Source: Streptomyces sp. NBC_01260 (GTDB lineage: Bacteria; Actinomycetota; Actinomycetes; Streptomycetales; Streptomycetaceae). From it: a stretch of DNA of 64,000 nt. The position numbers and the translations under genes are program-made. Every line of letters begins with the position of its first letter. Position 1 is the first letter of the stretch. Below the pieces are notes generated by a model, which saw only the letters and a list, made by a program, of their open reading frames with translations, was not told where the DNA came from and did not search any database. Shown here piece after piece: positions 40,120-47,936 of this stretch. The DNA lies in assembly GCF_036226405.1 (NCBI RefSeq), contig NZ_CP108464.1:8680001-8744000 (forward strand). The letters are read 5' to 3'.

Positions 40120-42070
40120 TCTGCTTCTCCTGGTATCGGTCGAACGTGGGGTGGCTCGGGGTGAACTGGTGGCGCCGGACCCGCATATCGAGGCCGAGCC
40201 GGGTACCCGGCGGCAGGATCACCAGCAGGTGGTTGTCGCGCACGTCGATGCGCCGGGTACTGGTCGTGAACTCGTCTGCCCGGTAGGCGCGGTTGGGGCC
40301 GGGGTAGCCGTCGTCGAGTTGATCCACCACGACGTGGTCGATGCCGTCCTCGGCGAACGCGCCGGCCTGGACGACCACACGCCGTTCTTGCGTAGTGCTC
40401 AGGTTGACCAACTGGACGCCGACCCGGGTCTCGTCGAGCCCCTCGACGAGGGCGGCGACGTCAGCCGGCAGGCCGGGACGGCCGCGGTCGGCGTCCCAGT
40501 AGCGCACCCGGGACTGCTGGAGCCCGCCGTTGTAAGGAGCGGCGGGAGCGCCGGTGGTCAGCTGCACCAGGATCTCGGTCACCACGGGATTGAGCCGCTG
40601 CCACCAGTGGATGTCATCGGTGCGGACCGATGACGCGTCCTCGTGGACGAGTGCCATCCTGCGGGCGACCTGACCCAGCGCCATGCCGAGGGCCCGGGCC
40701 GGGTAGTCGAGGTTGCGACCGTCGAGGTAGGCGAGCCACGGCGCCTCGTGTCCGGCCTCCTCCTTGTCACGGAAGGCGTGCACGGTCGTCCAGTCGTAGC
40801 CGCATTCGCGTTCCACGCGGTCCAGCCGCTGCCGGTCCTGCGGGTCGCCGGAGCACCACCAGATCCAGGCCGGGAAGGCGATCTGCAGCGGCTGGTGGTC
40901 GAACCAGCCGTGCATGCCCTTCCGGTAGGGCACCAGTTGCAGGTCGGCGTCGGCGTCGGGCCCGAGACGCTGGAGCCAGGTCGAGGCCATGCTGGATTCC
41001 CCGTCACGGACCGGCCCGCGCGTCGCCTCTTCCAGCACCCGGTCCAGTGGGGCGCGGGCCAGGTCGAACCACGCGTTGTCGCCGGTCACCAGAGCGGCGT
41101 TCATGGCAGCGACGACCGCGACCGCGCCGACGCTGTGCAGACCGTGCGGCCAGGTCCAGCCGTACGGGCCGCCGTACCAGCGGCCGTCGTGCAGTTCACC
41201 GACCTCCCCGGAGGGCCCCACGTTGTCGGGGATGACGCCGCCCGCGGCGGCGGCCCGGTCCCGCCAGGCCTGCACGTAGTCGACGAGCCAGTCGCGGTAC
41301 CGGTCCTCGCCCGTGTACAGCCACGCGTTGGCGATCAGCGAGGTGGAAGCGAGGTTCACCGCGACGTCGCCGTCGCCGAGCCGCCGGTTCATCGCCTCGC
41401 CCATACGCCGCGCGTTGACGGGGTCGGCCAGGTCGTCCCAGGTGTCGATGCCGGGCAGATCCTCCAGGGGAAGGCCGTACGGTTTCATGTTGGTCAGTCC
41501 GGCGCCGAACCCCTGCGCCCATTCGTCGTCCACGCCCCGGCGCGGTCCGCCGGCCCCGGTGTGCGGAGCCCGGATGATCCGCTGCGAGCCGTCGACATTG
41601 CCGACGGGCGAGGTGGGCAGGTAGAGGTCGGCGAAGCGCAGCGCCCGCTGGCGGAACGTGTCGTCGGACGGGTCGGCCGCGCAGATCCCGTAGAACATCA
41701 GCAGCGACTCGCCCTGGTGGAACCAGTCGTACCCGCGCTCGTACTCATCGACCAGGAACCCGGCGTCGGAAAGCTGTCGAGTGATCCCGTTCCAGTGCTT
41801 CTTGCAGGCGTCGAGGAGGTCGTCCGCCCCGCCGAGCATGTACAGCATCGGCCAGTTGAAGAACGGTTCGTAGAAGTCGTCCGCCCCGTCACGGCCTTTC
41901 AGTTCCCCGTCGAAGCGCAGCCCGCCGTCGGGGTGGCAGTACCGGTCCTCGAAGACCCGCCATGTCTCGTCCAGCACCGAGAACAGCTGTCGTTGCAGTA
42001 CGGCCCAGGCCGGCGGTTCGCAGGCCGGCACGGACGCCGTCACACTCACCATGTGCTTGCCCACGGTCAC
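40106..42070 (-). CDS. Cytoplasmic 654-residue protein of unknown family, possible (alpha/alpha) barrel enzyme
   Basis: No signal peptide. Alternating helices rich in aromatic and acidic residues suggest an (alpha/alpha) toroid of the type used by many glycosidases and lyases: FYEPFFNWPMLYMLGGADDL, YDWFHQGESLLMFYGICAAD, GGPYGWTWPHGLHSVGA, YRKGMHGWFDHQPLQIAFPA. A beta-sandwich-like tail begins near residue 560 (VGVQLVNLSTTQERRVVVQA). I cannot name a family; an intracellular oligosaccharide hydrolase or lyase is the best fit to the operon. GTG 42070 overlaps the permease stop (GTGA); ATG 42052 is an alternative. The 3' end overlaps the RraA-family gene. Confidence 0.7.
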   Translation of the reverse strand: MTVGKHMVSVTASVPACEPPAWAVLQRQLFSVLDETWRVFEDRYCHPDGGLRFDGELKGRDGADDFYEPFFNWPMLYMLGGADDLLDACKKHWNGITRQLSDAGFLVDEYERGYDWFHQGESLLMFYGICAADPSDDTFRQRALRFADLYLPTSPVGNVDGSQRIIRAPHTGAGGPRRGVDDEWAQGFGAGLTNMKPYGLPLEDLPGIDTWDDLADPVNARRMGEAMNRRLGDGDVAVNLASTSLIANAWLYTGEDRYRDWLVDYVQAWRDRAAAAGGVIPDNVGPSGEVGELHDGRWYGGPYGWTWPHGLHSVGAVAVVAAMNAALVTGDNAWFDLARAPLDRVLEEATRGPVRDGESSMASTWLQRLGPDADADLQLVPYRKGMHGWFDHQPLQIAFPAWIWWCSGDPQDRQRLDRVERECGYDWTTVHAFRDKEEAGHEAPWLAYLDGRNLDYPARALGMALGQVARRMALVHEDASSVRTDDIHWWQRLNPVVTEILVQLTTGAPAAPYNGGLQQSRVRYWDADRGRPGLPADVAALVEGLDETRVGVQLVNLSTTQERRVVVQAGAFAEDGIDHVVVDQLDDGYPGPNRAYRADEFTTSTRRIDVRDNHLLVILPPGTRLGLDMRVRRHQFTPSHPTFDRYQEKQNDDR

Positions 42071-42903
42071 CCCTTCGTCGCGCCGGCGGTGAGGCCACCG
42101 ACGATCTTGCGTTGCATGATCACGAAGAAGACCAGTACCGGTGCGATGGCCAGCAGCAGCGTCGGGTAGACCACGGACAGGTCGGTGGTGTGCAGACCGA
42201 TCGCGGAGTACACGCCGGTCATCACGGTATACAGGCCCGACGTCGGGCCCAGCACGATCTGCGGGTTCACGAAGTCCGTCCAGACCCCGATGGTGTGCAG
42301 GACGACCGCGGTGACCACGACCGGCTGCATCAGCGGGAAGATCACCTGCCAGAAGGTGCGCAGCCGGCCCGCGCCGTCGATCTGCGCCGCCTCGTCGAGC
42401 TCCCGGGGGATGGACTTGATGTAGCCCACGAACAGGAACATCGACAGCGGCAGGGTCAACGTCGCCTCGTACAGGACGAATCCGGGGATCGTGCCCATCA
42501 GGCCCGTGAAGCGCAGCACGTAGATCACCGGGATGACCAGGACCTGCCCGGGGATGAACAGCCCGGCCAGGAACACCAGCAGCATCCCCTTGTGCCAGCG
42601 GCGGGTACCCCGGGCGATGACATAGGCGGCCGGCCCGGCCAGGGCCAGGGACAGCACGTTGACCAGCACCACGAACATCACCGTGACACCGAACGCCTTG
42701 ATGATGTTGTAGTCCGGTGACGACAGTGCCGCTCGGAGATAGTCCGTGGACAGCACACCCGGGGCGGCGGAGAACGGCCGTTGACGGATCGCCGACTCCG
42801 GCTTGAACGCGTTGACGATCACGAGGTACAGCGGCACCAGCATGACCAGGGCGAAGAGGCCGAGCATGACCGAGCCGACGCGACTGCCTGCTTTGCGTTT
42901 CAC
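42067..42903 (-). CDS. Sugar ABC transporter permease (MalG type)
   Basis: A 278-residue permease with six membrane helices, EAA loop ELDEAAQIDGAGRLRTFWQ, and C-terminus IVGGLTAGATKG. GTG 42903 overlaps the stop of the first permease (GTGA). Part of the third sugar importer of the window, again without an ATPase. Confidence 0.9.
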   Translation of the reverse strand: MKRKAGSRVGSVMLGLFALVMLVPLYLVIVNAFKPESAIRQRPFSAAPGVLSTDYLRAALSSPDYNIIKAFGVTVMFVVLVNVLSLALAGPAAYVIARGTRRWHKGMLLVFLAGLFIPGQVLVIPVIYVLRFTGLMGTIPGFVLYEATLTLPLSMFLFVGYIKSIPRELDEAAQIDGAGRLRTFWQVIFPLMQPVVVTAVVLHTIGVWTDFVNPQIVLGPTSGLYTVMTGVYSAIGLHTTDLSVVYPTLLLAIAPVLVFFVIMQRKIVGGLTAGATKG

Positions 42904-43880
42904 TGTTCCACCGCCTTCTCGCTGCGCTGGCGCAGCGTCACGACCACGATGGCGAGCACCGTGATGACGATCATGAGGACGATGCTCTGGGCCGAGGCGT
43001 AGCCGATCTTCCCGTTGAGGAACGACTCCGACAGGACCAGGTACGCGTACGTCTGCGTGTGGCCCGCCGGACCACCGTCGGTCATCGCCAGTACCAGGTC
43101 GTAGACCCGCAGCAGTTGGACGAGTACGAGGACCACGTTGATCGTCACCGTGGGTGCCAGCATCGGCAGCACGACCTGGCGGAACGTCTGCCAGCGTGAG
43201 GCACCGTCGATGCGCGCCGCTTCCAGGAGCGACTCGGGGATCGTCTGCAGCCCGGCTAGGTAGAGGACCACGTTCACCCCGAACGTCGACCAGATCACCA
43301 CGAAGACGACCGATGCGAGCGCCCAGTGAGGATCGGACAGGAACGGGATCTTCGAGCGGTGCGCCGCGTTCAGGAGCGTGTTGATCGCTCCCTCGCTGCT
43401 CAGGATGGCCGACCACAGGAAGCCGATGATGACCGCGCCGAGCACGTGCGGGTAGAAGAACAGACCCCGCAGTATCGCTTTGACGCGCCCCTCGCCGTTG
43501 AGCATGACCGCGAGGCCCAGACCGAGGACGTTGCAGGCCACGGTGCCGACCGCCGCGATCACGAGCGTGACGTACGCCGCGTTCTTCACGCCCGGGTCGT
43601 GGAACAGCTGGACGTAGTTGTCCAGGCCCAGGGATTTGTAGCTGTCGGAGAAACCGTCCCAGTCGGTGAGGCTGAGCCGTCCGGCGACCACGACGGGGAT
43701 GAGGATGAAGGCCACGACCGCCGCCAGTGCGGGGCCGACCATGAAGATGCTGGACAGGCTGCGGGCGGCGCGTACGCGCAGCGGGCGCGGGGGAGTGTGC
43801 TGAGTGCGACGGGGGCGCTCATGGACCGGCGGGCTGTCCGACGCTCCAGGAGCGCTGAGCGTCGCGTTACTTGGGCGCAT
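42900..43880 (-). CDS. Sugar ABC transporter permease (MalF type)
   Basis: A 326-residue permease; a polar, arginine-rich cytoplasmic N-terminus of 40 residues, six membrane helices, EAA loop SLLEAARIDGASRWQTFRQ and the motif LAMTDGGPAGHTQT. ATG 43880 lies 14 bases inside the 3' end of the binding-protein gene, in another frame. Confidence 0.9.
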   Translation of the reverse strand: MRPSNATLSAPGASDSPPVHERPRRTQHTPPRPLRVRAARSLSSIFMVGPALAAVVAFILIPVVVAGRLSLTDWDGFSDSYKSLGLDNYVQLFHDPGVKNAAYVTLVIAAVGTVACNVLGLGLAVMLNGEGRVKAILRGLFFYPHVLGAVIIGFLWSAILSSEGAINTLLNAAHRSKIPFLSDPHWALASVVFVVIWSTFGVNVVLYLAGLQTIPESLLEAARIDGASRWQTFRQVVLPMLAPTVTINVVLVLVQLLRVYDLVLAMTDGGPAGHTQTYAYLVLSESFLNGKIGYASAQSIVLMIVITVLAIVVVTLRQRSEKAVEQ

Positions 43881-45126
43881 TCGCGGACCACCACTTGTCC
43901 ATGGCCCCCGCCACCCTGTCTGCCGACGTTCCCAGATACATGCTCTGGACCTGGGTGTTGAGCTCGTCGGGGAAGCCCGCCGGGGACGAGTTGTCGCCCA
44001 GTCCCGGGCCGATCGCGACGGTCTTGCCGCCGGCGGCGTCGAGGAGCTTGGCGATGTCGTTGGTCAGCGGGGTGGCCTTGTAGCTGTACCCGGTACGGAA
44101 GTTGCCCTCCGCGCTCAGTCCCTTCGTGACCGCCTTCTTGTCGCTGACCAGGTACTTGACCAGGTCGATCGCCTCGGCTGTGTGCTTGGAGCTCTTGAGC
44201 ACCGAGTACGGCATGGCCGGGTTGGCGGCCTGCGGCGGCGTGGAGCCGTCGAACGTGGGGACGGGGAACACGCCCGCGTCGAAGCCCGGCTTCGCATCGG
44301 CGAGCGAGGCCGCCAGCCAGTTGCCCATGACCATCGTCGCCGACTTGCCGGCGGTGAAGTTGTTGATCATGTCCTGGTACTTGATGCCGTTGGCGTCCTT
44401 GGGAACCAGGCCGTCCTTGATCCAGGACTGGTAGACGTCGAGGAACTTGGCGTAGTTGCTGCCGGCGAAGGTCACGGAGCCCTTGTTCCGCTTCGCGTTC
44501 CACTGCGGCTCGGTGTTCATGACGTTCGGGTTGGCCATCATCAGGGCCTGCGCGCCGGTGGTCCACTCACCACCGGTCTGCATCGGCGTGTAACCGGCGC
44601 TCTTCAGCTTGCGCAGCGCGGCGGTGAACTCGTCGAACGTCTTGGGCGTCGAGGTGACACCGGCCTTGGTGAAGGCGTCCTTGTTGTAGAACACCAGCGA
44701 CTGGAGCTGGACGCCGGTGCCGGCCATCCAGACCTTGCCATCCAGCTTGGACGCCTCCGCGAACGGTGAGTCCTTCACCCACTGTGCGTCGGGCAGCGGT
44801 GCCATCTGTCCGGCGAGAGCCGTGTTCTGTCCGCCGGCGAGGATGTCGGGGGGGCTGCCGGCGGCCAGTTGCTGCTTCAGCGTGTCCTCGATGCCCCTGC
44901 CGGTGGGCGCCTCGATCGTGACCTTCACTCCGGGGTGATCGGCGACGTACCCCGCCACCAGGTCCTTGTAGAACTGCTTGGTCAGCACCGGAGTGATGTT
45001 GACCAGCATGCGGATGTTCTTGCCGCCGCCTGCTGAGTCGGTGCCGGTCGAGCAGCCCGTGAGCAGTGCGGCGGATATGGCGATGGCACCCAGCTTGACC
45101 AGGTGCCGGCGAGAACCCGAAACCAT
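43867..45126 (-). CDS. Sugar ABC transporter substrate-binding lipoprotein
   Basis: A 419-residue family-1 solute-binding protein. The signal peptide ends at Cys25 in ALLTGC, so it is a lipoprotein. Signatures: IRMLVNITPVLTKQFYKDLV, LVFYNKDAFTKAGV and a late AIDLVKYLVSDKKAV. ATG 45126 has GGAGG five bases upstream; ATG 45138 is further out and lies in the operator region. First gene of the 11-gene minus-strand operon. The ligand is unknown, probably the sugar or uronide released by the divergent secreted enzyme. Confidence 0.9.
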   Translation of the reverse strand: MVSGSRRHLVKLGAIAISAALLTGCSTGTDSAGGGKNIRMLVNITPVLTKQFYKDLVAGYVADHPGVKVTIEAPTGRGIEDTLKQQLAAGSPPDILAGGQNTALAGQMAPLPDAQWVKDSPFAEASKLDGKVWMAGTGVQLQSLVFYNKDAFTKAGVTSTPKTFDEFTAALRKLKSAGYTPMQTGGEWTTGAQALMMANPNVMNTEPQWNAKRNKGSVTFAGSNYAKFLDVYQSWIKDGLVPKDANGIKYQDMINNFTAGKSATMVMGNWLAASLADAKPGFDAGVFPVPTFDGSTPPQAANPAMPYSVLKSSKHTAEAIDLVKYLVSDKKAVTKGLSAEGNFRTGYSYKATPLTNDIAKLLDAAGGKTVAIGPGLGDNSSPAGFPDELNTQVQSMYLGTSADRVAGAMDKWWSANAPK

Positions 45127-45136
45127 CGAAACCTCC

Positions 45137-45169
45137 ATCGATCGCTAATCGACTATCGCTTATCGATAG
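45137..45169. promoter_or_regulatory. Operator cluster for the long minus-strand operon
   Basis: CTATCG-cttat-CGATAG is a perfect interrupted dyad at 45153-45169, with a related half site TCGCTAATCGA just beside it toward the binding-protein start. The same core occurs again at 45295-45304 and 45326-45342, so one regulator probably binds both sides of the intergenic region; the operon's own GntR protein is the best candidate. Confidence 0.55.
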
Positions 45170-45288
45170 CGAGCTCACCATCGAGGACCTGCCGGGCAGC
45201 GGTCAAGACCTGGCGACGGCAGCGTTACCCGTTCGCAACCTACGTGGCAGGTGAACTCGGCTTCTTTCAGCGGGTTTTGCAAGACCCC

Positions 45289-45342
45289 TTGACACTCGCT
45301 ATCGCCGACCCACTACTTGTCGCTCAGCGATTATCGATTAGC
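45289..45342 (+). promoter_or_regulatory. Promoter and operator for the secreted beta-helix enzyme
   Basis: TTGACA at 45289-45294 is a consensus -35 box, with a weak -10 (CTACTT or TACTTG) about 18 bases on. CTCGCTATCG overlaps the promoter spacer, and AGCGATTATCGATTAGC at 45326-45342 covers the start region. Both are related to the sites at 45137-45169, implying joint control of the divergent units. Confidence 0.5.
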
Positions 45343-45379
45343 CGGAGCATCGCGCAACGAGGGCCCCGCCGGAGGCGCC

Positions 45380-45427
45380 GTGCGCCCGGACCGAGGGCCC
45401 GGGCGTGCGCCCGGACCGAGGGCCCGG
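45380..45427 (+). repeat. Two tandem 23-bp repeats in the 5' leader
   Basis: A 23-base sequence starting GTGCGCCCGGACC and ending GAGGGCCCGG occurs twice, 25 bases apart, just upstream of the beta-helix gene and about 30 bases before its start codon. The copies can pair with themselves (GGGCCC), so they may form two small hairpins in the mRNA leader. Confidence 0.8.
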
Positions 45428-45456
45428 TTTCAGTAGGCACCTACGAAAGGCACTAC

Positions 45457-47613
45457 ATGTCCAGATTCTCTCGACGTGATCTCCTCAGGGCCGCCGGGGC
45501 CGTCGGTGCCGGCGCGTCGGCAGCCCTCATCGCCGGGCCGGCCTACGCCGGTACCGGTGACCGGCGAGACCGGGCCGAGGACCAGAAGTCCTTCTTCGTG
45601 GCAACGGACGGGAAGGACTCGAACCGGGGCACGCAGGCCGCGCCATTCGCGACGCCGGAGAAGGCGCGCGACGCGATCCGGGCCTGGCGGCAGGGTGCGC
45701 CGGGCCGTGCCACGGCACCGGTGACCGTCTTCCTCCGGGGCGGCACGTACCGGCGGACGCGAAGCTTCACCCTCGAAGCGCAGGACTCCGGTGCGCCGGG
45801 CCGGCCGGTCACCTACGCCGCCTACAACGGCGAACAGGTCCGGCTCGTCGGCGGCGTGGACCTGCCCGCTACCGGGTTCGAGGCGGTCAGCGACGAGGCG
45901 ATACGCAACCGTCTCCCGGCCGGGTCACGTGACATCGTCCGTGAGTTCGACCTGAAGGCGCTCGGGATCACCGACTACGGCCAGATCGTCCAGACCGGAT
46001 ACGGCCTGCCGCGCACGGTCACCCCGCCCGAACTGTTCTTCAACAGCGAGGCGATGACCCTCGCCCGTTACCCGAGCACCGGGTTCCTCGCCGTCGGCCA
46101 GGTCATCGACCCGGGCGGGAACCCCCGCAGCGTCCTCGGTGACCCCGACAAGATGGCCGCCGAATTCGCCAAGGGGGCCACGTTCAAGTACACCGACCCC
46201 CAGCCGTCGACCTGGACCGACACCAGTGACGTGTGGATGCAGGGCTACTGGTTCTACGAGTGGGCCGACGGCAACCTTCAGATCAAGGCGATCGACCCGG
46301 CGGCGCAGACGGTCTCCACGAAGACCGCCAGCATGTACAGCGTCAAGGCGGGCCAGCGCTACTACTACTACAACGTGCTTGAGGAACTCGACTCGCCGGG
46401 TGAGTGGTACCTCGACCGGGCCACCGGGAAGCTGTACCTGTACCCGCCGAGTGACCTGACCGGCGCGTCGGTGCAACTGTCGCTGCTCGCCGACCCGATG
46501 GCCGTCCTCAACGGCTGCTCGAACGTCACGTTCTCGAACCTCACGTTCGAGGGGTCGCGCGGCGACGGCATCGTCATCACCGACGGCACGTCCAACACGG
46601 TCGCGGACTGCACCCTGCGGCTCCTGGGCGGTCGCGCGGTCACGATCGGTGACACGAGTGTCTCGGCCGGACCGCACGGCGGATCGGGGAACGAGGTCCG
46701 CGGCTGCCACATCCAGGCCACCGGCCAGGGTGGCATCGCCCTCGCCGGCGGTGACCGGGCCACCCTCACCCCGGCGCGCAACCGGGCGGTCGGCAACGAG
46801 ATCCACGACTACAGCCGCCTCCAGTTGACGTACAGCCCCGCGGTCGAACTCGCCGGTGTCGGAAACCACGTCGCCAACAACCACATCTACGATGCGCCGC
46901 ACGTCGCCGTCCTCTTCCGCGGCAACGATCACGTGATCGAGTACAACGAGATCAACGATGTGGTGAAGGAGACCAACGACGCCGGCGCCATCTACGCGGG
47001 ACGGGAGTGGACCGGACGCGGCACGGTCATCCGCTACAACTTCCTGCACGACATCGTGGGCAGCGGCGGATCCCACTTCGCCTCGGGCGTCTACCTGGAC
47101 GACTGCTTCTGCGGAACGACGGCGTTCGGCAACATCTTCTACAAGGTGGACACCGCCTTCCAGATCGGCGGCGGCCGGGACAACGTCATCAGCAACAACA
47201 TCATGCTGTCGTCCGGCCGTTCGGTGACGCTCGACGAACGAGGACTCAACTGGGCGGCGGCGAACGTGGCGCCCGGTGGCGCCTGGGGTATGTACAACAT
47301 GCTGGCCGCCGTTCCCTACCAGGAAGAGCCCTGGCGGTCGCGCTATCCGAACCTCGTGAACATCGCCGACGACCAGCCGGCGTACCCGAAGTACGACGTC
47401 GTCGAGTACAACGCACTCCACACCGTCGCCGCGCTGAGCATCGCCCCGTCCGCGCGCACGTACGGAACGGTTGACCACAATCTGACACTCACTGCCGATC
47501 CCGGCGTCGTGACAGTCGTGGACGGGAAGCCGACCCTGGGCAACGACGACCTGATCGCCGCTCAACTCCCCGGCTACCAGCGGATACCCATGAACCGGAT
47601 CGGACTCTCGTGA
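45457..47613 (+). CDS. Secreted right-handed beta-helix enzyme (polysaccharide-degrading)
   Basis: A 718-residue exported protein. The N-terminus SRFSRRDLLRAAGAVGAGAS is a Tat signal. It then has the N-terminal pattern of beta-helix carbohydrate enzymes: FFVATDGKDSNRGT, APFATPEKARDAIR and FLRGGTYRRTRSFTL, a middle beta domain with GEWYLDRATGKLYLYPP, and from about residue 340 a parallel beta-helix with repeated N-x-I/V turns (SNVTFSNLTFEGSRGDGIVI, NHVANNHIYDAPHVAVLF, VIRYNFLHDIVG). The layout resembles family GH141 (which includes an alpha-L-fucosidase acting on pectin) and pectate-lyase-like proteins; the reaction is not fixed. ATG 45457 follows GAAAGG. Divergent from the long operon, sharing its operator region. 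Confidence 0.82.
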   Translation: MSRFSRRDLLRAAGAVGAGASAALIAGPAYAGTGDRRDRAEDQKSFFVATDGKDSNRGTQAAPFATPEKARDAIRAWRQGAPGRATAPVTVFLRGGTYRRTRSFTLEAQDSGAPGRPVTYAAYNGEQVRLVGGVDLPATGFEAVSDEAIRNRLPAGSRDIVREFDLKALGITDYGQIVQTGYGLPRTVTPPELFFNSEAMTLARYPSTGFLAVGQVIDPGGNPRSVLGDPDKMAAEFAKGATFKYTDPQPSTWTDTSDVWMQGYWFYEWADGNLQIKAIDPAAQTVSTKTASMYSVKAGQRYYYYNVLEELDSPGEWYLDRATGKLYLYPPSDLTGASVQLSLLADPMAVLNGCSNVTFSNLTFEGSRGDGIVITDGTSNTVADCTLRLLGGRAVTIGDTSVSAGPHGGSGNEVRGCHIQATGQGGIALAGGDRATLTPARNRAVGNEIHDYSRLQLTYSPAVELAGVGNHVANNHIYDAPHVAVLFRGNDHVIEYNEINDVVKETNDAGAIYAGREWTGRGTVIRYNFLHDIVGSGGSHFASGVYLDDCFCGTTAFGNIFYKVDTAFQIGGGRDNVISNNIMLSSGRSVTLDERGLNWAAANVAPGGAWGMYNMLAAVPYQEEPWRSRYPNLVNIADDQPAYPKYDVVEYNALHTVAALSIAPSARTYGTVDHNLTLTADPGVVTVVDGKPTLGNDDLIAAQLPGYQRIPMNRIGLS

Positions 47614-47664
47614 CCCGCACGGCCGAGAGCCGCGGGGCAGGGAACCGGCCCAGTCAAAGCCAGT

Positions 47665-47690
47665 AGATAAATTAGTAATTAATCTTGACG
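47665..47690 (+). promoter_or_regulatory. Near-perfect 21-bp operator overlapping a -35 box
   Basis: Arms AGATAAATTA and TAATTAATCT around a single central G match at nine of ten positions. The last T of the dyad is also the first base of TTGACG, a good -35 hexamer. No ideal -10 follows at 17 bases; TGTATC is further downstream. It is the only strongly AT-rich sequence ahead of the galactonate operon, so it is the likely target of the GntR protein encoded as the second gene. Confidence 0.6.
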
Positions 47691-47713
47691 GTGGCCCGGT
47701 TGCCCCGTCAGGC

Positions 47714-47757
47714 TGTATCAGCCGAACGAGGCCCGGCCGCCTGGGTCGGGAGGCCGG
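47714..47757 (+). terminator. Strong hairpin between operator and first galactonate gene
   Basis: AACGAGGCCCGGCC and GGCCGGGCCTCGTT form a perfect 14-base stem around a 13-base loop. It is either the terminator of the beta-helix gene, placed after the operator, or a leader hairpin of the galactonate operon, whose first gene starts 180 bases downstream. A TGTATC sequence lies at 47714-47719. Confidence 0.7.
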
Positions 47758-47936
47758 GCCTCGTTCCGTGGGCGCGCATGCGGAGTCGCAGGCACACCTC
47801 GGCACAGCACAGAACCGCACCGGTCTGGTCACCCTGCAGTCCAACTCGTCGTACGCGTGAGGCAGTAGCCAACCGTCCGAACGGCGCCACCGGCAGAATC
47901 GCCGACAGCTTCACCACCCGAGGAGCCGACAGCCCC

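Noticed and set aside
45925..47844. Long minus-strand frame opposite the beta-helix gene
   Set aside because: Composition is typical of antisense high-GC translation; the plus strand carries a Tat signal and clear repeats.
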